In this document: in pieces, positions 9,760 to 19,738 of the stretch
Position numbering within the stretch: the stretch's first letter is position 1
Layout: the number at the start of each line of letters is the position of its first letter
NCBI GenBank assembly: GCA_030374805.1
Contig: JARGSG010000075.1
Span: 62,001-126,000, forward strand
Direction of reading: 5' to 3'
DNA: 64,000 nucleotides
From: Gracilaria gracilis
Lineage: Eukaryota > Rhodophyta > Florideophyceae > Gracilariales > Gracilariaceae
The notes under the pieces: model-generated
What the model saw: the letters and a program-made list of their open reading frames with translations, nothing else
The model's database searches: none
What the model was told of the DNA's origin: nothing
Position numbers and translations under genes: made by a program

Positions 9760-10041
9760 ATGCTCCCAAATGGTAGGAGAACTCTCCCGGCTGAGATGGA
9801 TTTCTTACCCTCCGATTGGACTGAAGCGACGACTGGTATGCAGGAAGAGGGCCGCCGGAATATTGAGAAGGCTTACGAAATTCGAGAGAGACGAGGCACC
9901 CCTTTGTCAAACAAAATTCGTACATTAGTCGATGAGTTTTTCGAAAGCCACACTCCTAACTACCATCGAATGAAAGCGCTGCTCCGAAGGGCTTTTCGAA
10001 CAGTACGTGACCCAAATGAGAACGGGTTTGACTGGCAATAA
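9760..10041 (+). CDS. hypothetical 93-aa ORF
   Basis: ATG-started ORF with a highly charged product (many E, R and K residues), probably alpha-helical in the middle, ending NGFDWQ. There is no signal peptide, membrane segment or recognised domain. It lies 280 bp downstream of the haloperoxidase gene on the same strand. It could be a real small gene, an exon of a decayed gene, or chance. The amino-acid composition is reasonable for a protein, which is the only positive evidence. Confidence 0.3.
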   Translation: MLPNGRRTLPAEMDFLPSDWTEATTGMQEEGRRNIEKAYEIRERRGTPLSNKIRTLVDEFFESHTPNYHRMKALLRRAFRTVRDPNENGFDWQ

Positions 10042-10143
10042 CATTTGTGTTGTACATATCTCAGTAAGAAATGCTTTAGCGAATAAACATTTCGAACAAA
10101 TAATACATATACTATACTCCACGTTTTCCATGCACGACCGGTT

Positions 10144-10187
10144 CTTTGTGTGTAATGGAGACCCTCTTTGTGTGTAATGGAGACCCT
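10144..10187. repeat. 22-bp perfect tandem duplication
   Basis: The unit CTTTGTGTGTAATGGAGACC plus CT occurs at 10144-10165 and again, unchanged, at 10166-10187. Confidence 0.9.
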
Positions 10188-10700
10188 TTTCGCAATATTA
10201 TTATAGCAGATCAGGGCTTTGCAAAGAACACTTTGCAAGGAAAACCCACAAAGCTCCTAGACAATCTGCTTTTATTATACGATACAAAATTGGTTGCGCG
10301 CTATTTCCTTGTAATTAGATTTTCTTGAAGAAAAACTGTGATTAATTATGCGTTCCACGTTCTGACAAGTACAAAAAGACGATAAAGTTTTCAATTCTAT
10401 TTTTTTAAAATAATAGATATGTAGTTTATGTTCTGAGGTTACACGTTTTGGTCTGGGACCATTCTTGCTCTGTACGGCAATGTTTTTGATGCCTACTACG
10501 ATATGTCCCGAAACGAGCATAATTTGGTAGGGTAGTGATCTACCTTCCCGGGGAGGGTAATGTGGTGCATAGGGCTAATGTGGGCTAATGTGGAATAAAT
10601 CCATAAAGAAGAGAAAATGCGCCGTGTGACACGGGGCATAATTTGAAGTCAAAATATATAAAATTTGAAACTACTGTCAGCTTTCCATATATCAGCTTTC

Positions 10701-10733
10701 AAGCGGTATATAAGCGGTATATAAGCGGTAAGA
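10701..10733. repeat. 11-bp tandem repeat, three units
   Basis: AAGCGGTATAT is present twice exactly (10701-10722), and a third unit begins AAGCGGTA (10723). It lies about 145 bp beyond the NLR stop codon. Confidence 0.85.
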
Positions 10734-10876
10734 TTTGACAACAGTGCCAAAATTGAGACACAAGACCATACGGTAGCATTTTAATAGATTTTTGGAAAAT
10801 AGCTCTGCATTCGATCGAAGTAGCCAGATTTCCCCCTAGAAGGAGCTTTGCGACGCGTAATTATTCTGCGCCCAAT

Positions 10877-13800
10877 TCACTCCGTAATTATTCTGCAGTG
10901 CCCAAATGTGGCGTCCGAGTACCACAGCTCACCGAAGCGATCCAGGAAGCCGTCGCTCGTTCCGAGCCGCACGTCGCTGCCGTCTGCCTGCCGATGCGTC
11001 ACTGCACGCTTCCCGCTCCAGCCAACGGCGTGTCTGGAGGTGGAAAGGCGCTGCTGCTGCAGCGCATGCAGCTTGGCGCCCCACGCCTCGTCGTCACTCG
11101 TCGCAACGCACGCACCGTCGCCCACGCGCCAAATCCTTCCCTTTCCTGTCACCCCCTCCCGCGACACAACGTACGACCCGTCCTCGTTCAGGCCCACCTC
11201 CACGACCGCCTCGTCGTGCTGCAGCGGCTGCGCTACCTCCTCTCCGTTCGCCACATTCCACACGCGAACAGTTCTGTCCTTGGACCCGGACACTACCCAC
11301 TTGCCGTCGTAGCTCCACGCCGCGCATTCTACTTCGTCGTCGTGAGCCGACATTGTGTGTGTCAAACGCTGCTCGCTGTGCACCGTCCACACGCGCACCG
11401 TGTGGTCTCCTGAGCCGGACACCACCTGCGTCCCATCCGCGCTCCACGCCACACTGCGCACGTGGCGCTCGTGACCAATCAGCGGCGCTCCCACCGCTTG
11501 CCCGCTGTCCACATCCCACAGTCGCACGCTCCTGTCATTTCCACCCGACGCCACATGTTTTCCATCGGCGCTCCAAGCTACGCAACGCACCCAGTGCGTG
11601 TGCCCAACGAGCGGCTCCCCCACCGCTCGGCCGCTGTCGGCGTCCCACACGCGCACGCTCTTGTCCTGGCCGCCCGACACAAACCGCCGCTCGTCCGCGC
11701 TCCACGCAACACAGAACACCGCAGCGGTGTGCCCAACAAACGCCGCTCCCACCACCGCTCCGCTTCGCACATCCCACATGCGAACCGTGCAGTCTGCCGA
11801 ACCGCTCAACGCACCCGTTTCGTTTCGGTTCAGCGTAACGCAATGCACCGGAGCTGTGTGTCCGCACTGCGCCTGTGCAACGCTCTCTCCGCTGTCACCC
11901 GGAGCCCACACTCGCGCGCTCCTGTCCCTTGATCCGGACACAATTTGTCTTCCGTTTCCGTTCCACCTCACACAATACACTTCACCCGTGTGACCAACGA
12001 GCGGCTGTCCAACAATCTGTCCGCTGCTCACGTCCCAAACGCGCACGGAGCTGTCCCTCGAGCCAGACACAACACGTGTGCCGTCCGCGCTCCATGAAGC
12101 GCAAAGCACCCAGCCGCTGTGCCCAACCAGCGCCGCTTCCACTTGCTGTCCGCCTTCCACATCCCACACGCGCACGCTTCTGTCATTCGAGCCGGATACA
12201 ATTCGCTTTCCGTCCACACTCCACGCCACACAATTCACAAAGTCAGTGTGTCCAACCAGCGCCTGCCCCACAACTTCTCTGCTCACCACATTCCACACAC
12301 GAATCGTGCCGTCCCTCGAGCCAGACGCAACACGCCTCCCGTCGCTGCTCCACGCAACGCACTCAATGCTACGCGTGTGACCAACAAGTGCGTGTCCCAC
12401 AGATGATCCGCTGCTGGCTTCCCATACACGAACAGTTTTGTCCTGGGCACCCGACGCTATCAAACTGCCGTCGTCACTGACAGCAACGCACTGTACCTGA
12501 CCATCATGACAGGTACGACTCTGCGTTGTCTGCCCCGTTTCCGTATTCCATATCCATATCGCCCCATGCGGAAGTCCGATCACCACCATCTTCAAATTCG
12601 ATGATAACTCAACACAGTTCTGCAACACATAGTTATTCATGTCCATCCAAATTTCGTCGCACTCCTGTCGTTGTGATTCAGAGAAACCGCTTGCAAAGTT
12701 GTATTGTGTAACTCCGACTCTTGTTCCGTTGACCCAGCAACACGAAAGCCGCTGTTCATCCATTTGAACTGAATAAACAACGCCATAAACTCGAACAATG
12801 TCCAACGAAGTCGTACTTGCCCTTTGCAAAAACCCCACCGACGCCTTTGCCCATGGCTTCGGTGCACGTGCTTCCATCTCTGCAACAAACTGCTTCGTTA
12901 TCTCGCACACTGTCGAGAAGCTCAACAGTCTTCCATGGATCTGAAACCAAGCCTCTCTCACCGTATTGTTCTCCAACACAAAAGTGCAACCCATGCGAGC
13001 CGCTCTCCGAACCATCTCCATGTGATTCACCAATTCATCATTCCCACCTTCATAAACTTCTGCAACCTTCTTTCCCACACTCAAATCGCGTTCCACTGCC
13101 GAAATTCCGTTGTATACCAGACGATCCACTATCCATTCCGGCTGCAATAACAGCCACAAAAGCTGCTTCTCGTATCCCGCACCCCGCAGTGCCCGACACA
13201 CGTTGTCGCGGATATAATCATCATTTCGCATATTCCACCATTTCCACTTTCTGCTCTCGATTTCTGCCCTTGGCTCAACTTCTTCCACAGGCTGCTCGCT
13301 GCTCTCATCAATGGTTCCGCTCACGTTGTAGCAACACATTTTGCGATACCAACGCTTCAAACAACTCTTCTCTCTCGAAAGCGACTCAACACCTCCTTCT
13401 TCCGATGGTCCCTTCACTTCCGTTCTTTGTGCTTCCTCACCCACACACTTTTCGTGCCCGATGTAGTTATCAACGAGAGATCGCCAGCATGTCTTCACCT
13501 CGTACCTTTCCGAGGCTTTTCGAAGGGCAATATCGAGGATGACATCATGCAACTGAACCCATACGTCTGAGTTGAGCCTAAACCTACGCACAAGATTCAC
13601 CTCATCGAACGCCTTCGCAACTTCATCAGTTCTCTCTACATCGCAAAATCCCCACAAGTTTCGCAACATGTGAATCGGCACCCTCTGCTGCTTCTCAACA
13701 ACACACAAAGCACGAAACATCTTGTCGAAAGAAATGTCATCGCGATCAGACTGCAAAAAGTCCAACGACGAATCTACAATAATCCTGACCGAACCGTAGG

Positions 13801-15043
13801 CTTCTGCATCATCATCCGCTATACTTTGTTCCTTTGACAGAATCCGATGGTACACATGCTCCCAAGAGCGTGCAACGTCATCCTCGAATTGCCCGCTCTC
13901 CCTCCGCACCGTCTCGCCCACAACTCCTAGTGCCACCGGAAGCCCATTGCAGATACGCAGCAAACCTCTTACTGCTTCTTCACTCCTTTGGGCCAAGGAA
14001 ACTTTCCGCTCGAACTTCGCATGTTCCATCAACATTTCTCGCGCTTTGTCGCTATATGTTTCCAGCGCTTTAAACTTAATGTGTTTGTCGCATGCATCCA
14101 TGAGCTTCTGAGATCTTGTCGTGTACACCAGACGGCTGTTTCCGCTCAAAAGTGTTGCCAGAACTCTCGGCACTGTCGTAGAAATGCCGTTAACCAGCCA
14201 TATGTCATCGATGAGTAAGAGGCATGTTTGGTTTCTGAACCAAGTCCTCGCAGCATCTACAGCTTCCTGTAAATCTTTCGAGCCCTTCAACCTTTCGGCC
14301 AGAGATTCATTGCCAGTAAGTTGCACCAATTTAGCAATTCCTGTTATGACTTGTGATAACGTAGCATGGTTTCCTAGTTGAATGTACAGCACGCCTCCAG
14401 TAAACCTTCGCTTGATATCTTGAACCTCCGCCAGGCCTCGCAGTGCACATGTCTTACCAACACCGCCCATCCCGACGGCTACTACTCCAACTATCCTGGA
14501 ATTGCCCTCTTGCAACACAGCGGCCTTCAGCTCGCCTTCGCATGTTGAAGTAGAGCCATAATCCAATACGAGTCGTGGTGGGTTCAGAGGCACATTACAA
14601 TCGGGAACGTAAGCATGGTGCATGGACTGTTGTTGAAGCTCTCTGTACACCGGTGCAACTTTTTCGCTTAGAAACTCCAAGCACTTGTTCACATTTTGTT
14701 CACACTGATCTAAGATTTGCCTCATGCGATTGACGCGATCGGTGTACGTTGCAGATGCGATTCGCGACTGCCACTTATCGAGTGCCTTAAAGTCCTCCTC
14801 CATGGTTGTGAGATGCGTGTGTAGTACGGTGGCCATTATGGGGTCATGGGCAACAACTGATTCCAGCGTGGGGGTCAGACGTTGAACATCTGCTACATGG
14901 CGTTGAAGTAGATCCAGCTTGGTGCGGTTGTCGCTGGTGAGGTCCTGGCGTTCGCGCAAGCGGTTTACGAAAGCAGGAACCTTGTCACAAAAAGACACCA
15001 AAGCGCCAGCCACTCCGGCGGCCGCTGCTACAACCTCTGCCAT
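10877..15043 (-). CDS. NB-ARC / WD40 STAND receptor (NLR-type)
   Basis: Single-exon protein of 1388 aa. The frame is open 68 codons further, but the ATG at 15041-15043 begins MAEVVAAAAGVAGAL, a natural N-terminus. Residues 1-145 are helical with a hydrophobic first helix, recalling RPW8/HeLo-type signalling bundles (inference). NB-ARC follows: Walker A GMGGVGKT (191-198), Walker B LLLIDD (275-280), sensor LVYTTR (about 305-310), a GLPVAL motif, and LHDVILD in the MHD position. A segment around WDN-like YIRDNVCRALRGAG and EWIVDRL resembles the helical domain after the APAF-1 nucleotide-binding core. Residues about 815-1318 hold one degenerate and eleven clear WD40 repeats (consensus H-T-x-x-V-x-C-V-A-W-S then SGS-D-x-SVRVWD). 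The architecture is that of fungal and animal NLR/apoptosome proteins: ligand sensing by the propellers, ATP-driven oligomerisation, signalling by the N-terminus. The ligand is unknown. Confidence 0.9.
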   Translation of the reverse strand: MAEVVAAAAGVAGALVSFCDKVPAFVNRLRERQDLTSDNRTKLDLLQRHVADVQRLTPTLESVVAHDPIMATVLHTHLTTMEEDFKALDKWQSRIASATYTDRVNRMRQILDQCEQNVNKCLEFLSEKVAPVYRELQQQSMHHAYVPDCNVPLNPPRLVLDYGSTSTCEGELKAAVLQEGNSRIVGVVAVGMGGVGKTCALRGLAEVQDIKRRFTGGVLYIQLGNHATLSQVITGIAKLVQLTGNESLAERLKGSKDLQEAVDAARTWFRNQTCLLLIDDIWLVNGISTTVPRVLATLLSGNSRLVYTTRSQKLMDACDKHIKFKALETYSDKAREMLMEHAKFERKVSLAQRSEEAVRGLLRICNGLPVALGVVGETVRRESGQFEDDVARSWEHVYHRILSKEQSIADDDAEAYGSVRIIVDSSLDFLQSDRDDISFDKMFRALCVVEKQQRVPIHMLRNLWGFCDVERTDEVAKAFDEVNLVRRFRLNSDVWVQLHDVILDIALRKASERYEVKTCWRSLVDNYIGHEKCVGEEAQRTEVKGPSEEGGVESLSREKSCLKRWYRKMCCYNVSGTIDESSEQPVEEVEPRAEIESRKWKWWNMRNDDYIRDNVCRALRGAGYEKQLLWLLLQPEWIVDRLVYNGISAVERDLSVGKKVAEVYEGGNDELVNHMEMVRRAARMGCTFVLENNTVREAWFQIHGRLLSFSTVCEITKQFVAEMEARAPKPWAKASVGFLQRASTTSLDIVRVYGVVYSVQMDEQRLSCCWVNGTRVGVTQYNFASGFSESQRQECDEIWMDMNNYVLQNCVELSSNLKMVVIGLPHGAIWIWNTETGQTTQSRTCHDGQVQCVAVSDDGSLIASGAQDKTVRVWEASSGSSVGHALVGHTRSIECVAWSSDGRRVASGSRDGTIRVWNVVSREVVGQALVGHTDFVNCVAWSVDGKRIVSGSNDRSVRVWDVEGGQQVEAALVGHSGWVLCASWSADGTRVVSGSRDSSVRVWDVSSGQIVGQPLVGHTGEVYCVRWNGNGRQIVSGSRDRSARVWAPGDSGESVAQAQCGHTAPVHCVTLNRNETGALSGSADCTVRMWDVRSGAVVGAAFVGHTAAVFCVAWSADERRFVSGGQDKSVRVWDADSGRAVGEPLVGHTHWVRCVAWSADGKHVASGGNDRSVRLWDVDSGQAVGAPLIGHERHVRSVAWSADGTQVVSGSGDHTVRVWTVHSEQRLTHTMSAHDDEVECAAWSYDGKWVVSGSKDRTVRVWNVANGEEVAQPLQHDEAVVEVGLNEDGSYVVSREGVTGKGRIWRVGDGACVATSDDEAWGAKLHALQQQRLSTSRHAVGWSGKRAVTHRQADGSDVRLGTSDGFLDRFGELWYSDATFGHCRIITE
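11080..12510 (-). repeat. WD40-coding tandem repeat block
   Basis: About eleven units of 126-132 bp lie inside the NLR gene. Units share a strongly conserved core (SADG, SGS/SGG, DRSVRVWD). They differ mostly in the residues between the His-Thr start and the Trp-Ser strand, and in the residues after the Asp-Gly turn. Long antisense ORFs here are by-products of this periodicity. Confidence 0.85.
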
Positions 15044-15763
15044 GGTTTTGTCGGTACGCAAACGACGGGGGGATGAAGAAACGGTGATCGATGGCGGTAT
15101 ACTACAACGAGTGCTGCGAACAGAACGTGAATGAATATGTTCGACTTGGGTGCGGTGCGAGAGTGGTCTTTTGGTCTTTAGAAAAGAATCCACAATGTGG
15201 AGCAATGCTTCCCAAAAGTATTTACAAATCGAAACGGAAAGGCGCACAACCGTGTCTGACGCTCCGAGTTGGCACAGGTATCTACCGCTGTAGGCTTCAC
15301 GATGGCCAACTCATCGAATTTGTGTGCGAATGTGTGGCGCAGAGCGCCGCTAAATTTACTTGCAGCTCTCAGTTGGCACCGCAGGAGGCTTCTTCCTCCA
15401 CAAGGAAACAAAAGACCGTTACCGTCACACGCTATTGGCGGCAGCGGCTCGGTGTTTGTTGGCATAACGCAATCTTGTGCGGCGAGATCCAATCTCGAGG
15501 TAAAGTTAGTCTCGGGGCGTGTTGGCATGCGTCGGCCTCCCGCAAGGCGAGAGCGTAGGAAATACGTAATTTATGCGAAGTGCCGTGCGGCGCCGCGCCG
15601 CGCCCGGTTGCGTGCACTGAATTTGCCAATCTCTCGTGAACCCTTGTCGCTTACATGGATTTATCTCTTCCATGTAACGGTTTCTCTGGAATTGGCTACG
15701 TGTACATGGAAGAACAATATTGTTTTCCAGACAGGGCGTTTCGAAGTCTAACAAAACCTTGCT
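15044..15763. other. 5' flank of the NLR gene and repeat-derived sequence
   Basis: No gene is supported. The first ~150 bp should contain the NLR 5' UTR and promoter. A dispersed repeat copy lies at 15479-15553. The ORFs in this interval overlap one another in different frames and show no family signature. Confidence 0.5.
15479..15553 (+). repeat. dispersed repeat, copy 1
   Basis: A segment running from GCGGCGAGATCCAATCTCGAGG to GCGTCGGCCTCCCGCAAGGC (two quoted blocks) recurs in inverse orientation at 19739-19804. The middle differs by a small indel and substitutions; the flanks are unrelated. Confidence 0.8.
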
Positions 15764-16030
15764 CATTACCACTATTCCAGAGCGAAGCACTAACCATCGC
15801 AGAGAAAATAAAAAGCCTACCTCTCCGGCGTTTCTTAGCTCTCGTAACTAATGTAGTCCAATAAAAGAGGGTAATGAAGATGACATTACCGGGATAGTAA
15901 CCTAAATTTGCATGTTAGGAATTGCAATGAATATTGTAAATAATATGGTAACTTATCGATGACTAATGCAATGCAAGGGTTAACTATTGTTTAGCATACT
16001 CTTCATACAAATATAGAGCGAAATCTTTAT
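15764..16030 (+). repeat. left inverted-repeat arm
   Basis: Homologous to the reverse complement of 20880-21141. Similarity fades beyond about 16030, after ACTATTGTTTAGCA and ATACAAATAT. Confidence 0.7.
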
Positions 16031-16261
16031 CATTTCGCGCAAGTATAAGACAGTTGTGTACACTTTATTAGAAACTTAAAATGAAAAAAACCTTTACTAA
16101 TACCGCGCAGTCTCAACTCTGCAGAATAGTTTAGTCGTTTAGATGGAAAAACATCTTTGATGTGAGAGCTTTTTCGAGAGATATACACTGTTAAATGCGC
16201 TACATACACTACAACGAATATCTGTGGAGTTCTGGTCGAGTCGGTTTAACCCTCGTCGAAT

Positions 16262-16369
16262 ACCCGGAAGTATTCTCTTCCGGGTATGATTTTTCGTGAA
16301 ATACGTACCCGGAAGAGCTCTTCCGAGTGGAAGAGGGCTACTTCCATTGGGAATAGCCCACTTCCGGGT
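16262..16369. repeat. two adjacent hairpin structures built on ACCCGGAAG
   Basis: ACCCGGAAG (16262-16270) pairs with CTTCCGGGT (16277-16285). Then a second ACCCGGAAG (16307-16315) pairs with CTTCCGGGT (16361-16369). The second stem encloses two further hairpins: CTCTTCC/GGAAGAG (16318-16324 with 16329-16335) and GGCTA/TAGCC (16336-16340 with 16354-16358). The second unit can fold as a three-way junction. Confidence 0.7.
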
Positions 16370-16416
16370 ATATTCGTTACATAGAAACAAGCAAAAATCA
16401 ACATTGCTCTCTTAGC

Positions 16417-16662
16417 ATGTTGCATTGCTGTAGAAAGAGAACAGTAAACCTCGGCATACAACACCATGCTCCGCCGGAGCATGATCCGAAAGTCGTAGCA
16501 GCAGTCTATTTGACGGCTCTAAGTACTTTACCATTGTGGTTTACTTTTATCCTTTTATTAGGAGCAAAATGTCTGGTAACAACATGGGAAGTTCATGTTC
16601 TCCAATTTGCTGAAAAGGCTAGAAACCCCCCATATCAGAGTGTGGAGCAGAGATTAAGATAG
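16417..16662 (+). CDS. doubtful 81-aa ORF with one hydrophobic segment
   Basis: ATG-started. The middle is hydrophobic (ALSTLPLWFTFILLLGAKCL), consistent with a single membrane helix. There are no homology cues or promoter evidence, and it sits in repeat-rich DNA. Probably not a functional gene. Confidence 0.15.
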   Translation: MLHCCRKRTVNLGIQHHAPPEHDPKVVAAVYLTALSTLPLWFTFILLLGAKCLVTTWEVHVLQFAEKARNPPYQSVEQRLR

Positions 16663-16968
16663 AAGCGCACTATGCTTCATTCGGAGTCCCGCCCGTTTTT
16701 TCAGTTTATTTTCTCGTGATGTGATCCTATGAAAAAGGTTCGAAGTAGCAGTAAGAGTAAACATGCCATGAAATCACTCATCCCTGCGAATGCACATTTC
16801 AATAAGCTAGGTTTATTTTTATTAGAAACACCGTGTTTTTGGTAGTTTAGTTCCAAGGGCCGCCTGCTTTTAGTTTAAACGCCGCGGGAGACACTGTCTC
16901 TCTTTTAAACAACAATTTCAAGCACAAACTTTGGTATCATGGACAGTATAATGCAGTCTGCAATGTGA

Positions 16969-17346
16969 ATGGCGACAGAAATCTTTTTTGGCTTCAATTG
17001 TGTCTTAGAGGTTCTGACAGAGGGCTCGACAAGCCGTGTGGTGTTGTTGCAGCTTCTTGAACAGTTTGAAGACAAAGGCGAAGTTCAAGAGTATTGGGAT
17101 AAATTGGTGTCCGTGTCATTACGGACGAGGTTTCTTCTTGAAAACGCAAAAAGTTTTTACCATAATGAGCTGTGGTGAGGGATGGGACACTACCATGCAG
17201 TGATGACTTGCATAAATAGATACCGTCGCTTAGTCGCAAGTGGTATCAAAGTAAAATATGGTTGGCAACAGTATGAGCCATTCAGAAACAAACACCTACA
17301 TCGAAATGTCTTCGAGACGACATGGGGTAGGCACTATGTAAAGTAA
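16969..17346 (+). pseudogene. broken ORF with one in-frame TGA
   Basis: A single reading frame runs 125 codons from the ATG at 16969 to the TAA at 17344-17346, interrupted only by TGA at 17176-17178. Both halves have protein-like composition: before the stop, leucine-rich and charged; after it, basic and aromatic (CINRYRRL, KYGWQQYEPF, WGRHYV). No family was recognised. This is probably a fragment of a decayed gene or transposon protein. Confidence 0.4.
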
Positions 17347-17378
17347 AATTTAACACATCACCCTGAATAGTAGCAGAG

Positions 17379-17723
17379 ATGTGGCCGGCAATTTTTGCTG
17401 GAGTAGTTGGGTTTGGTACAATAAATTTGGTTTATATATGGTTCCAATTGCACGGTTATCTCGAACCTTGGTTATCGAGCTGTTTCGAGATCGCATTAAT
17501 GTTTTTGTACTTTGCATATGGCTCTTTTGTGAATGTTCCACGCACTGGAAAGAGCTTTTTCAAATGGAATACCTCCTATTCCAAATGGAATAGGGGTCTA
17601 TTCCAAAAAATTGTACAAAATTCAGGTCCCAGCAGCATAGTTATTTCAGTTTTGAGCCATCTGTTTTGCAGCGCGTATCTTGTGATGTATTCATTTACAT
17701 TACATATGCTGAATGTCAAGTAA
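17379..17723 (+). CDS. hypothetical 114-aa membrane ORF
   Basis: ATG-started, beginning 32 bp after the end of the broken ORF upstream. Predicted hydrophobic stretches lie at residues about 3-22, 33-52 and 84-112. It contains a palindromic segment at DNA level (17575-17594). No family was recognised. It lies within the inverted-repeat-bounded segment, so it may be transposon-derived or chance. Confidence 0.25.
   Translation: MWPAIFAGVVGFGTINLVYIWFQLHGYLEPWLSSCFEIALMFLYFAYGSFVNVPRTGKSFFKWNTSYSKWNRGLFQKIVQNSGPSSIVISVLSHLFCSAYLVMYSFTLHMLNVK
17575..17594. repeat. 20-bp palindrome
   Basis: CCTATTCC-AAAT-GGAATAGG, with further TTCCAAATGGAAT-like half-sites just upstream (near 17561) and TATTCC just downstream. 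Confidence 0.8.
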
Positions 17724-18323
17724 AAGAAGAAAGAAAGACTTCTTGAATGCACTTTGTTTTAGCCTTCTCGGTTGACTAAGTTTGTAGATATGCTCGAGAG
17801 AAAAACGAGAATTGCGTCAGTTTCACACCTATTCCGGGTCCGCCTGACAAGGGTTAAGGGAGGTGCGTGGAAACAAGATCAACGAAGTTTGATAAAGAGA
17901 TTAGTGTTTAAGGTAATATTTACATAATATGTACCACTACCTCATATTTGGGCTAAAGTATTCCATGGCCCTTTATAATCACCATTTTTCCTAGATCACT
18001 CAACATAAACACATAAGCTTAAGCGCTTGCATTTGACAACTTTCTTCTTTTTTTTACAAAAATGAAAACTTCACCCAAAGGTAGACAACACACAATTTAT
18101 TTCGCAGCTTCAGAGCTTGAGACCTGGATAGAACTATAATATCGTCAAGCTATATATGACTTAATCACGGTTTATAAATTTAAAAACCAACCAAACCGTT
18201 GTTTATACTTAAAACTGTTATTCAAATTTACTGCACAAAACGCATCATTACAGTTTTATATACAATTAAAAAGAAGCACAAAAAAATATGTAACATGTTT
18301 TCTACGTAATTGATACCAAACAG
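17724..18323. other. AT-rich non-coding stretch
   Basis: No gene or structured element was seen, except the 16-bp string GCCTGACAAGGGTTAA near 17841, which also occurs near 817. Confidence 0.5.
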
Positions 18324-18833
18324 CCTTTGGGACACATACCGATAAGGTCTGTGGCCCGCCTGGTAGAAAGAGCGCGCCAGGGCTCAACCTAGAAAAAAAC
18401 AAGCACAACCAATATGGTAGTAGGGCATCTGAAACCCGTAAGGGAAAACAAGGAGGAAACTAGTTAATACTGTGCAGTTACACGATAGTACAAGTCGTCG
18501 CGTGGTCAAAAAATTATAGTAATTAAGTAGCAAGTGACCAAGATGGTATAGTTATTTTCCTAATAGTGACTGACTTTGCAATACTCCAAAGAAAAGAAAA
18601 GATGCACCACCATATATACAGGGTGCACCAACGCCACTCTCCCATGTAAGCATGACATCATCAGCTGCGCCCATCACCAACTATCATGGCTCAGCAATGT
18701 TAAAACTAAACTAAATTAGAAAAAAGAAATTCGAGACTATAAAATACAGCAAACCAATTAGATGCCGTGTAGCTAGCAAGATCGAAAATTGGGTTCACTT
18801 GGAACAAATCCATTGAGGTCTAGTTGTACTACA
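18324..18833 (-). repeat. LTR of family F, inverted copy (eroded)
   Basis: About 510 bp, homologous along its whole length to the reverse complement of 23342-23854. Shared blocks include GATAAGGT, CGCCTGGTAGA, ACCAATATGGTA, AGTAGCAAGTGACCAAGATGG and GTGCACCAACGCC. One end is intact (TTGTACTACA, 18824-18833). The other end is eroded. No internal region of the element is recognisable next to it, so it is probably an old solo or truncated LTR. Confidence 0.7.
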
Positions 18834-19738
18834 CGGAGTATCTTTCTAAAATATTTCCTTCAGCTTGGGCATTTTATCACATTTTTGGCATTCTTACAAC
18901 TTTGAAGACCTTTTTTGACTGACAAAAATGCCTTACTCTTCGAAAAACTGTGCAAAATATATAAATACAGAATTCTGGATACTATTCATTGAGAATTTAT
19001 TCTGTTTCTTTATTGCTACATTGTATCTCAATGAAAAGATGTTAACCCGGATCCAACTGATACGTTCTTTAATGTGTTGGAAGAAAATTTAATACATATG
19101 GAAGAATTTGGAGAAGACACACATTTCTCTTTAAAACTTCAATTTCATATCAATAGGGTTTTATTCCCAAATCCTCCTGGAATTTTGGAAAAGTATCCTG
19201 TTCCTAATGGTTGCCCTCAAAATTGATAATTCCTAAAAGGATATATTGCGATGGAAAGAATGACGTTAGTTGAGGAAGATTAATTTTTCACGGCGGGAGT
19301 ATTTTTTATGAATGTGTACGTTTTTAATGTTTAGGGAGCTTTGCCTCACAATAATTATTGTAGTTAGTGTTTGAAAGTATTTTTGGACTATATTGTTGGA
19401 ATCCTATGATTTTTCGATTGCTGTAGTTTGCTGTTGTTTATTTTTATGTAATAAAGAAGTTGTTCTGCACTATATACAGTATGTAGTGTGCATTGCTTAC
19501 TCTCCTCTACAGAATAGAATATATGTGGTCTGCGGAGAGTGTATTCGGCCCTCTCTTCTTCGCGCTCCAAGTGCAGAGCGGGAAGGGGTGTTTAGAAGTG
19601 CCTCCCTCCACAAAACACTCATTACAATATTATTAGTAAATAATACTACATTGAAATTATATATGCTTTGCACTAAACTTTTATAGTAGTAAGCATAAAG
19701 CACAAAACTTTCAAAAACATTAAGTGCATTGCTACATC

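Larger units (their letters stand above)
10042..10876. other. intergenic region with short tandem repeats
   Basis: AT-rich, no gene. It contains the tandem repeats at 10144-10187 and 10701-10733, a doubled GGGCTAATGT near 10571, and a doubled CGTAATTATTCTGC (near 10856 and 10884) straddling the 3' end of the NLR gene. Confidence 0.6.

Noticed and set aside
10906-12480. Plus-strand ORFs of up to 310 codons over the NLR 3' half
   Set aside because: Antisense shadows of the WD40 repeat block, rich in Ser, Thr, Pro and Arg with periodic composition.
11080-12510. Possible CRISPR-like or satellite array
   Set aside because: The ~129-bp periodicity is fully explained by WD40-coding units in an intact reading frame.
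15479-15553. Possible tRNA gene
   Set aside because: There is no T-arm GGTTCGANTCC-like box or acceptor-stem pairing, despite the stem-like GC ends.
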